5,554 bases of DNA from Phycisphaerales bacterium (GTDB lineage Bacteria; Planctomycetota; Phycisphaerae; SM23-33). Of this stretch, positions 1-4,991 are shown piece after piece. Under the pieces are notes generated by a model. The model worked only from the letters and a program-made list of their open reading frames with translations, was not told the origin of the DNA and made no database searches. The translations under genes were made by a program, and so were the position numbers. The stretch spans positions 1,234 to 6,787 of the forward strand of contig DNAS01000002.1 in assembly GCA_003485185.1 (NCBI GenBank), read 5' to 3'. Position 1 is the stretch's first letter, and each line of letters starts with the position of its first letter.

Positions 1-798
1 CAGCGCGTGCTACTGCCGCGAGCGCCGCTGCCCAAGCTGCCGCCGAAGACGCTGGACCTGACCGGCTACAAGATGACGTTCAACGAGGAGTTCAACGACC
101 TGAGCGTTTCGGCCAAGGGTCCGTGCGGACCGGAAGGCACGCGCTGGATGGCTTTCACGCCCTACGGCGGGAACTTCGGCGACGCCCGCTTCACCGCGCC
201 GACGGAAGACTTCCCCTTCACCGTCAAGGACGGAATCCTGCGGATCGAGGCGAAAAAGATCGGCACGAGATGGCATTCGGGCCTGCTGGCGTCGGTGGAC
301 CCACAGGGCAAGGGATTTTCCCAGAAGTTCGGGTACTTCGAGATGCGGGCGAAGTTCCCCGAGGGCCCGGGCACCTGGCCGGCCTTCTGGGTGCACGGAC
401 TGTCGCGCGTGACCAACACCGTGGCGGACCTTAAGGCCCAGGGAGCGACCGTCATCGAGATCGACGTGCTGGAGCAGTACGGGCACTGGCCCAATAAATA
501 CACCAGCGCGATCCACCAGTGGAGCTTCGGGCGCCAGCCGGCCTCCCATGACGGAAAGAGCATGCTCGTGGCCGGGATGACCGAGGACTTCAACACGTAC
601 GGCGTGATGATCACCGAGGAAAACATCATCATTTACTTCAACGGCTCGGAAATCCGGCGGGAAAAGACGCCGGAGGCCGCCAAGACGCCCGTGTATATCA
701 TGGTGGACCTGGCGATGGGTCCGGGCTGGCCGCTGGACAAGACCCCCAGCCCGCAATACATGTACGTGGACTACGTCCGGGCTTACGCCAAGGAGTAG
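1..798 (+). CDS. Glycoside hydrolase family 16 protein (5'-partial)
   Basis: This is the C-terminal part of a GH16 (concanavalin-like jelly-roll) enzyme, a family that cleaves internal bonds in beta-glucans such as laminarin or in galactans such as agar and carrageenan. The frame is open to the left edge, so the true start and any signal peptide probably lie outside; the first start-like codon in view is GTG at 7. Numbering from that GTG, the domain begins near residue 22 (MTFNEEF). FGYFEMRAKFPEGPGTWPAFW lies around 108-128, and the catalytic motif EIDVLE is at 151-156. By family knowledge E151 is the nucleophile, D153 the assisting residue and E156 the acid/base, in the ExDxxE beta-bulge form found in laminarinases and agarases rather than the ExDxE form of lichenases. 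A typical later segment, DFNTYGVMITEENIIIYFNG, follows at about 194-213, and the protein ends on a DYVRAY strand as GH16 domains often do. Nothing is broken in the active site. The exact substrate cannot be told from this sequence. Secretion is likely but not visible. Confidence 0.9.
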   Translation, partial: QRVLLPRAPLPKLPPKTLDLTGYKMTFNEEFNDLSVSAKGPCGPEGTRWMAFTPYGGNFGDARFTAPTEDFPFTVKDGILRIEAKKIGTRWHSGLLASVDPQGKGFSQKFGYFEMRAKFPEGPGTWPAFWVHGLSRVTNTVADLKAQGATVIEIDVLEQYGHWPNKYTSAIHQWSFGRQPASHDGKSMLVAGMTEDFNTYGVMITEENIIIYFNGSEIRREKTPEAAKTPVYIMVDLAMGPGWPLDKTPSPQYMYVDYVRAYAKE

Positions 799-834
799 CG
801 CCCCGGCGTCAGACAAGTTGAGAAAATGCCCCCT

Positions 835-869
835 ACGCCCTGGCGGGATTCCCGCCAGGGCGTTATTAT
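835..869 (+). terminator. Intrinsic terminator after the GH16 gene
   Basis: A perfect inverted repeat spans 835-863, centred on base 849: ACGCCCTGGCGGGA pairs with TCCCGCCAGGGCGT. In practice this is a stem of 12-13 pairs with a very short loop, and it is followed directly by the T-rich stretch TTATTAT. It starts 36 bases after the GH16 stop codon and ends about 30 bases before the next start codon. The reverse strand has no T-run next to the stem, so it should act mainly on rightward transcription. It separates the GH16 gene from the UroD-like gene, or makes the second gene depend on read-through. Confidence 0.82.
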
Positions 870-899
870 CGCGCTCCAATTCCGCTCTGGAGACCGTGC

Positions 900-1865
900 A
901 TGCAGACTTCCCGTGAAGTGGTGTGGAACACGATCCGTTTTCAAGGGCCCGACCGGTTCGCGCACGATTTCCCGGGGGATTTCGGCACCGATTTTTCCTT
1001 CACCGGATTGAGCCCCGGTCCGGACCACCGTCCGCCGAAGGGCGCGGACGAGTGGGGCGCCGTCTGGGAGAACCTCGGCGGCACGCACCTGGGCGAGGTG
1101 AAGGACTATCCGCTGAAGGACTGGAGCGACTGGGGCTCGCTCAAGATTCCCGACGTCAACGACCCCGCGCGGTGGAAGAACGTCGTCGGCGCCCGCGAGC
1201 GGGCGGGCGACAAGTTCCTGATCGGTTACGGCCTGAGCCTCTACGAGCGCGTCCACTTTCTCCGCGGCCTGGAGAACACCTGGGCGGACATCTACGAGAA
1301 TCCCGAACCGCTGGGGCGGCTCGTGGACGTGCTGGCGGAGATGAACCTGGCGATGATGCGTGGCTACGCCGCAGAGGGCGTGGAGGGATTGATGTGGTGC
1401 GACGACTGGGGCCTCCAGGACCGCCTGATGATCTCGCCCGACAAGTGGCGCGAGATCTGGAAGCCCCGCTACGCGCGGGTGTATGCCGCCAGCCATGCCG
1501 CCGGCATGAGCAACTGGCTGCACAGTTGCGGTTACATCGTGGACATCCTGGACGATCTCATCGAGATCGGCCTGGACGCGATCCACATGGACCAGCAGGA
1601 GAACATGGGCCTGGAACTTCTGGGCCGGCGGTTCGGCGGGCGGATCACGTTCTTCAGCTGCGCCGACATCCAGACGGCCATGCAGCGCCCGCCCGAGCAG
1701 GTGCGCCAATACTGCCGCGAGATGGTCCGGCGCCTGTCCACGTCCCAAGGAGGGTTCATCCCCCGCTGGTATACCGACCCTCAAGGCGCCGGCCACAGTC
1801 AGCAGGCCATCGCCGCCATGTGCGAGGAGTTCCTCCGGCTGAGCAAGGAACGGTACGGCCGGTGA
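900..1865 (+). CDS. Uroporphyrinogen decarboxylase family protein (MtaA/CmuA-like)
   Basis: This is a complete 321-residue member of the UroD superfamily, a TIM-barrel fold that includes haem-pathway UroD and the zinc-dependent cobalamin/coenzyme M methyltransferases. The ATG at 900 follows a GGAG at 889-892 with 7 bases between. Motifs of the non-haem branch are clear. WCDDWGLQDRLMISPDKWRE lies at 166-185, and HSCGYIVDILDDLIEIGLDA at 208-227, where H208 and C210 form the H-x-C pair that binds zinc in MtaA-type enzymes. A further cysteine, C254 (FFSCADIQ), lies downstream, but its spacing is shorter than I recall for MtaA, so a role as third ligand is uncertain. The N-terminal arginine-rich substrate signature of true haem UroD is not evident. 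A role in haem synthesis is therefore unlikely; a methyl-transfer or catabolic role is possible but unproven. Many paralogues of this type occur in Planctomycetes, Lentisphaerae and Verrucomicrobia. No corrinoid protein or partner methyltransferase is in view. The protein is predicted to be cytoplasmic. Confidence 0.9.
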   Translation: MQTSREVVWNTIRFQGPDRFAHDFPGDFGTDFSFTGLSPGPDHRPPKGADEWGAVWENLGGTHLGEVKDYPLKDWSDWGSLKIPDVNDPARWKNVVGARERAGDKFLIGYGLSLYERVHFLRGLENTWADIYENPEPLGRLVDVLAEMNLAMMRGYAAEGVEGLMWCDDWGLQDRLMISPDKWREIWKPRYARVYAASHAAGMSNWLHSCGYIVDILDDLIEIGLDAIHMDQQENMGLELLGRRFGGRITFFSCADIQTAMQRPPEQVRQYCREMVRRLSTSQGGFIPRWYTDPQGAGHSQQAIAAMCEEFLRLSKERYGR

Positions 1866-1884
1866 CCGTTGGGGGGGCTTTTTT
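1849..1884 (+). terminator. Possible weak terminator after the UroD-like gene
   Basis: AACGGT at 1849-1854 can pair with ACCGTT at 1865-1870 around a 10-base loop, overlapping the end of the coding region and its TGA stop. A run of seven G at 1871-1877, one C and then six T at 1879-1884 follow. The T-run sits 8 bases away from the stem, which is not the classic layout, so this is only a candidate. More T-runs follow at 1901-1905 and 1912-1916. Confidence 0.3.
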
Positions 1885-1889
1885 CGCGG

Positions 1890-1925
1890 GATAACCGGTC
1901 TTTTTGAGTTCTTTTTCCCGTTATC
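1890..1925. repeat. Inverted repeat between the convergent UroD-like and nikR genes
   Basis: GATAAC at 1890-1895 is the reverse complement of GTTATC at 1920-1925. The stem extends by two G-C pairs (1897-1898 with 1918-1919) if C1896 is bulged out. The loop is about 19 bases and contains two T5 runs. The right arm includes the nikR stop codon (TTA at 1921-1923 on this strand). It lies at the meeting point of two convergent genes and may help end transcription or stabilise 3' ends. There is no T-run directly after the stem on either strand. Confidence 0.3.
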
Positions 1926-2337
1926 GGAGCGCTTTTCCGAGGGTTCCGGCGACCAATTTCGCGTGGAGAACGCCCTTTTCCCGCTGAAGCCGGTCGGCGA
2001 GCGCCTTGATGTCTTTCCCGCGCCCTCGCACCATGATCATCTCGGCGCAAAGGTGTTCGTCCAGATGGACATGCGTCGTCGCCAGGACTTTCCCTGGGAA
2101 ATGATGCTGCTGGTGCGTCAGGCGCTCGGTCAGGCCGCGGGCGTGATGGTCGTAAACCATCGAGATCGTCCCGAGCAGTTCCCTCTCGCTCTCCCACTCG
2201 CGCGCCACCAGGTAGTCCCGGATCAGGTCGCGGACGAATTCCGACCGGTTTCCGTATTCGCTGGCGGCTACGATCTTTTCCAGGCGGTCGAACAGCGATT
2301 TTTCCAGCGAAACACTGACTCGCGCGATCTCGGACAT
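1921..2337 (-). CDS. nikR: Nickel-responsive transcriptional regulator NikR
   Basis: NikR is a cytoplasmic tetrameric repressor that, when loaded with Ni(II), binds an inverted-repeat operator and turns off nickel import. This 138-residue protein matches the usual length (E. coli NikR is 133). Residues 4-43 form the ribbon-helix-helix DNA-binding domain: beta strand ARVSVSL, then helices around the turn SEYGNRSEFVRDLIRDYL. The rest is the ACT-like nickel-binding domain. Aligned by eye with E. coli NikR ligands H76, H87, H89 and C95, the equivalents are H78, H89, H91 and C97 with identical spacing (QHH at 77-79, THVH at 88-91, C97), so the high-affinity square-planar site is complete. The start is well fixed by AAGGAG at 2345-2350 on the minus strand, 7 bases before the ATG. 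The gene is divergent from the ECF transporter operon across 193 bases, the expected place for its regulator, and may also control itself. No defect is seen. Confidence 0.97.
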   Translation of the reverse strand: MSEIARVSVSLEKSLFDRLEKIVAASEYGNRSEFVRDLIRDYLVAREWESERELLGTISMVYDHHARGLTERLTHQQHHFPGKVLATTHVHLDEHLCAEMIMVRGRGKDIKALADRLQREKGVLHAKLVAGTLGKALR

Positions 2338-2364
2338 GGGCGATCTCCTTGCCGGTGGGCGCCT

Positions 2365-2393
2365 ATCCTACCTGCGGCCGGCAGGCCCGGCAA
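2365..2393 (-). promoter_or_regulatory. Candidate sigma70-type promoter for nikR
   Basis: On the minus strand TTGCCG (2388-2393) and TAGGAT (2365-2370) are separated by exactly 17 bases. Each matches the sigma70 consensus at four of six positions. A start site near 2358 would leave a leader of about 20 bases carrying the AAGGAG ribosome site. The GC-rich spacer contains a small inverted repeat (CCTGC at 2371-2375 with GCAGG at 2381-2385). The match is by eye only. Confidence 0.4.
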
Positions 2394-2415
2394 GGGCGCC
2401 GGACGACCGGCGAAA

Positions 2416-2426
2416 TGTTTGAAACA
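2416..2426. repeat. Short palindrome TGTTTGAAACA in the divergent control region
   Basis: TGTTT and AAACA form a perfect 5+1+5 palindrome in an AT-rich patch between the two candidate promoters. It is about 60 bases upstream of the likely nikR start site and just upstream of the transporter promoter's -35 element. It could be a protein-binding site, but such short palindromes also arise by chance. Confidence 0.25.
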
Positions 2427-2442
2427 AAATCGAACGCGTCCC

Positions 2443-2471
2443 TTGCAATCCGCCGCGGCTGTTAATAAAAT
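2443..2471 (+). promoter_or_regulatory. Candidate sigma70-type promoter for the nickel transporter operon
   Basis: TTGCAA at 2443-2448 and TAAAAT at 2466-2471 are separated by exactly 17 bases. They match the -35 and -10 consensus at four and five of six positions respectively. A start near 2478 would give a leader of about 50 bases before the ATG at 2531. This is the most AT-rich stretch of the intergenic region, in an otherwise GC-rich window. The short leader leaves no room for a cobalamin riboswitch. Confidence 0.6.
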
Positions 2472-2490
2472 TTGTGCTTTCGTAATAACA
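2460..2490. promoter_or_regulatory. Candidate NikR operator overlapping the transporter promoter
   Basis: TGTTAATA at 2460-2467 and TAATAACA at 2483-2490 form an inverted repeat with seven of eight positions symmetric and a 15-base spacer, 31 bases in all. Two distant half-sites of this size and separation are the general form of known NikR operators (E. coli GTATGA-N16-TCATAC), though the half-site sequence differs from E. coli, as it does in other phyla. The repeat covers the -10 element and the predicted transcription start, so bound protein would block RNA polymerase. The assignment to NikR is inferred from position and the neighbouring gene. Confidence 0.45.
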
Positions 2491-2530
2491 GACTCCGCGG
2501 GCACTCAGCCGGTCCGGGAAGGGAGCAACC

Positions 2531-3580
2531 ATGCATATTCCTGACGGATTTCTCGACGCAAAGACGGCGGCGGCCACCGGCGCCCTGGCGATCGCGGGGC
2601 TGGGAGCGGCGCTGCGCCAGGCGAGGCTGCGACTGCCCGCCCGGCGCGTGCCTCTCCTGGGCCTGTCGGCAGCGTTTGTCTTTGCGGCGCAGATGATCAA
2701 TTTCCCCGTCGTCGGAGGCACCAGCGGGCACTTGATCGGCGGGGTGCTGACGGCCGCCCTCCTGGGGCCCGGCGCGGCGGTGATCGTGATCTCGGCGGTG
2801 CTCATCGTGCAGGCATTCCTGTTCGCCGACGGCGGAATCACCGCCCTGGGGGGCAACGTCTTCAACATGGCCCTGATCGGCGCAGTGGGCGGATGGGCCG
2901 TCTACCACCTGCTCAGCCTCGCCATCAAAGGGCTGCCCGGCCGCCTTCTCGCCGCCCTGCTGGCCGGATGGACCGGCACGGTCCTGGCGTCGATCGCCTG
3001 CGCCGGGGAACTGGCGACCTCCGGGACCATCGACGCCGCATCGGTTTTCCCTACGATGATCGGCGTCCACATGGTCATCGGAATCGGCGAAGGACTCATC
3101 ACCGCCCTGGCGCTGGCCGCGATTGCCCGGGTCCGTCCGGAACTGCTGGGCCTGTCCGGTCACGAGTTCCCGGTCGCGCCGGTTCCGTCGCAGCCGTCCG
3201 CGCCAACCTGCCCCCCGAACGCCTTTCGCCGCGCGGTCGCCCGGGAACCGGTCGGTTCGCTGGTGGTTTTCGGCCTGTTGATCAGCCTGGGACTGGCTTG
3301 GTTTGTCGCCCCGTTTGCCTGCCCCTGGCCTGACGGTCTGGAAAAGGTGGCCGAAACGCTGGGATTCGGGCAGAAGGAGGCGGAGCACCGCGCAGTCCCG
3401 GCCCCCGCGCCGGACTACAAGATGCCGGGAATCCGCTCCGAAGGCGTGGCCGCTTCTGTCGCGGGAACGGCGGGCACGATCCTGGTCTTCGGTCTGGCAT
3501 GGGGCCTGGCGGGCGTGCTGGTTCACAAATCGACGCGGCGCCGCCCCCCGTCCGACCCGCCGCGGGAGAACCCCCTCTGA
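2531..3580 (+). CDS. cbiM: ECF nickel/cobalt transporter substrate-binding membrane protein, CbiM/NikM fused to a NikN-like PDGLE region
   Basis: This 349-residue membrane protein is the substrate-capture (S) component of an ECF-type ABC importer. It begins MHIPDGFLDA, the invariant CbiM/NikM N-terminus. By known NikM2 structure the metal is held by the Met1 amine, His2 and His67, and here H67 falls exactly in TSGHLIGG (64-71). Because residues 1-2 are ligands, the ATG at 2531 must be the start; a GGGAG at 2521-2525 precedes it. Hydrophobic helices fill residues 10-205. After a linker of about 35 residues, one helix (about 242-262), a loop with the PDGLE signature at 267-271 and a second helix (about 308-332) reproduce the NikN/CbiN layout, ending in a basic tail. 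It is therefore a NikMN-type fusion that supplies the accessory N subunit in the same chain. It overlaps cbiQ by one base (TGATG). Nickel is preferred over cobalt because nikR is adjacent and no B12 riboswitch is seen, but the sequence alone does not settle the metal. Names such as nikM or nikMN would fit equally. Confidence 0.96.
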   Translation: MHIPDGFLDAKTAAATGALAIAGLGAALRQARLRLPARRVPLLGLSAAFVFAAQMINFPVVGGTSGHLIGGVLTAALLGPGAAVIVISAVLIVQAFLFADGGITALGGNVFNMALIGAVGGWAVYHLLSLAIKGLPGRLLAALLAGWTGTVLASIACAGELATSGTIDAASVFPTMIGVHMVIGIGEGLITALALAAIARVRPELLGLSGHEFPVAPVPSQPSAPTCPPNAFRRAVAREPVGSLVVFGLLISLGLAWFVAPFACPWPDGLEKVAETLGFGQKEAEHRAVPAPAPDYKMPGIRSEGVAASVAGTAGTILVFGLAWGLAGVLVHKSTRRRPPSDPPRENPL

Positions 3581-4191
3581 TGCGAGCCGATTTCCTGGAC
3601 CGTCACAGCCGGCTGGACAGCCCCATCCACCGCTTGCCCGCCGGCGTCAAGCTGATCGCGGCTGTGACGCTGGCAACCGCCGCCGTGGCGATTCCGCGCT
3701 CGCAGGCCCTTTGGCTGGCGGTCTTGTCCGCGCCGCCGCTGATCGTCGCAGCCGTCAGCCGCGTGCCGTGGAAGTTCCTCGCCGGGCGGATGCTTCTTCT
3801 GGAACCGCTCGTGATCGCCATGGCCGCCCTGCTGCTGCTTCAGCCCGACGGCGGCAGGGCGTTCCTTTTCCTTCTCGCCAGGACCAGTCTCTGCCTTTTC
3901 ACCATGATTCTGCTGGCCGGCACGACCCCGTTCGACGACCTGCTGCAAGTGCTCCGGAAACTCCGCGTCCCCGCCCTGCTGGTCACGACGCTGGCGCTGA
4001 TGTACCGCTACCTGTTCGTGCTGATCGACGAATCGCAGCGAATGAAGCGTGCGAGAATGAGCCGCACGTTCGTCAACAGGCGAACGCGGTCCTGGCGCGT
4101 CTCGGCCACGATCATCGGACTGCTGTTCCTCCGCGCCAGCGAACGGGCCGAACGCATCTACGACGCCATGTGCGCCCGGGGGTGGCGATGA
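3580..4191 (+). CDS. cbiQ: ECF transporter transmembrane coupling protein CbiQ/NikQ (EcfT family)
   Basis: This 203-residue inner-membrane T component links the substrate-binding NikMN protein to the ATPase. Hydrophobic segments lie at about 22-58, 71-88, 94-114, 128-149 and 174-186. The two cytoplasmic coupling motifs of EcfT proteins are present: A158-R159-M160 in the helix RMKRARMSR, and A199-R200-G201 in ERAERIYDAMCARGW at the C-terminus, where the arginines dock into the ATPase groove. The second motif is canonical; the first has Met where Ser or Gly is more usual. The ATG at 3580 is chosen because it overlaps the cbiM stop (TGATG) and begins the typical MRADFLDRHSRLDSPIHRLP sequence. 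A longer upstream reading from 3499 would run inside cbiM and lacks family similarity. GGGAG at 3564-3568 lies 11 bases upstream, so translational coupling is likely. The protein is at the short end for CbiQ, ending almost directly after the ARG motif. Confidence 0.95.
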   Translation: MRADFLDRHSRLDSPIHRLPAGVKLIAAVTLATAAVAIPRSQALWLAVLSAPPLIVAAVSRVPWKFLAGRMLLLEPLVIAMAALLLLQPDGGRAFLFLLARTSLCLFTMILLAGTTPFDDLLQVLRKLRVPALLVTTLALMYRYLFVLIDESQRMKRARMSRTFVNRRTRSWRVSATIIGLLFLRASERAERIYDAMCARGWR

Positions 4192-4937
4192 CCGCTGCGC
4201 TGGAGGTCCGCGACCTGCGCTTCCGTTACGCCGACGGGGCCGAGGCCCTTCGCGGCGTCAGTTTTTCCGTGGCCGGCGGAGAGAGCGTCGGGTTGATCGG
4301 CCCCAACGGCGCGGGCAAGAGCACGCTGCTGCTGCACCTCAACGGAATCCTGCCGGAATCCCACGACGGCCTGGGCGCGGTCCGGGTCGAAGGCGTTCCA
4401 CTCGCGCCGGACAACCTGCCGGACGTCCGTCGCCGGGTGGGCCTGCTGTTCCAGGACGCCAACGACCAGCTCTTCTGCCCCACCGTCTTTGAGGACGTCG
4501 CGTTCGGCCCGCGCCAGTTGGGCCTGGACGACGCCGAAGTGTCGCTTCGCGTCGCCGAGGCGCTGGCCCAGGCGGGACTGACCGGGCTCGAGCGCCGCGC
4601 GCCGCACCATCTGAGCGGCGGGGAGAAGCGTCGCGCCTGCCTGGCCGGCGTGTTGGCCTGCCGACCGTCTGTCCTGGTCCTCGACGAGCCGACTGCCAGT
4701 CTCGATCCCCGGGGCCGGAGGGAACTGAAAGAGCTTTTGCGGCGAATCCCGCTGACCAAGCTCATCGCCACGCACGACCTGGAGCTGGTCGTGGAGCTTT
4801 GTTCCCGCGTCATCGTCCTGGACGCCGGAAGGATCGTCGCCGAAGGGGCGACGAGGGAATTGCTCTGCGACGAGGAGTTGATGCTCCGGCACGGCCTGGA
4901 GCGGCCCCACATCCTGCGGCACGCCCACCCGCACTGA
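4188..4937 (+). CDS. cbiO: ECF transporter ATP-binding protein CbiO/NikO
   Basis: This 249-residue cytoplasmic ABC ATPase powers the importer, presumably as a homodimer because only one A component is encoded. All nucleotide-binding motifs are intact: Walker A GPNGAGKST (38-46), Q-loop Q89 in LLFQDANDQLF, signature LSGGE (142-146), Walker B VLVLDEP (162-168) with catalytic E167, D-loop SLD (171-173) and switch H196 in ATHDL. The FQDANDQLF form of the Q-loop, with its second Gln, is characteristic of ECF ATPases. The ATG at 4188 overlaps the cbiQ stop (ATGA); the frame stays open far upstream, but that part lies inside cbiQ and cbiM in another frame and is not ABC-like. No strong ribosome site is seen beyond a G-rich stretch at 4178-4182, which fits coupled translation from cbiQ. 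The last 9 residues contain four histidines (HILRHAHPH). No accessory gene follows; the next gene is convergent after 54 bases. Confidence 0.97.
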   Translation: MTAALEVRDLRFRYADGAEALRGVSFSVAGGESVGLIGPNGAGKSTLLLHLNGILPESHDGLGAVRVEGVPLAPDNLPDVRRRVGLLFQDANDQLFCPTVFEDVAFGPRQLGLDDAEVSLRVAEALAQAGLTGLERRAPHHLSGGEKRRACLAGVLACRPSVLVLDEPTASLDPRGRRELKELLRRIPLTKLIATHDLELVVELCSRVIVLDAGRIVAEGATRELLCDEELMLRHGLERPHILRHAHPH

Positions 4938-4991
4938 TCGGCGGCGCCGCTATCCGCGGGGAACGCGGGAGAACTGGGATTCCGAACCCCT

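Noticed and set aside
10..879. 289-codon open frame on the minus strand opposite the GH16 gene
   Set aside because: It is a by-product of the GC-rich third positions of the real gene; the translation is Arg/Gly/His/Val-rich with no family features, while the plus strand has a clear GH16 active site.
783..1796. 337-codon open frame on the minus strand opposite the UroD-like gene
   Set aside because: Composition is that of a shadow frame and the plus-strand protein has recognisable UroD-family motifs.
2338..2530. Cobalamin or nickel/cobalt riboswitch upstream of the transporter
   Set aside because: No B12-box-like sequence is seen, and the predicted leader of about 50 bases is too short to hold such a structure; the adjacent NikR gives a simpler explanation for regulation.
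2462..3526. 354-codon open frame on the minus strand opposite cbiM
   Set aside because: Rich in Arg, Gln, Asp and Gly with no hydrophobic core, and it would overlap both nikR's promoter region and a clear CbiM gene.
3303..4187. Long in-frame upstream extension of cbiO (possible fusion protein)
   Set aside because: The extension reads through cbiM and cbiQ in another frame, is Arg/Pro-rich and not membrane- or ABC-like; the ATGA overlap at 4188 gives the natural start.
4941..4950. Perfect palindrome GCGGCGCCGC after cbiO as a terminator
   Set aside because: It has no loop and no T-run follows; a 10-base GC palindrome is expected by chance in such GC-rich DNA, so the operon's terminator is not identified.
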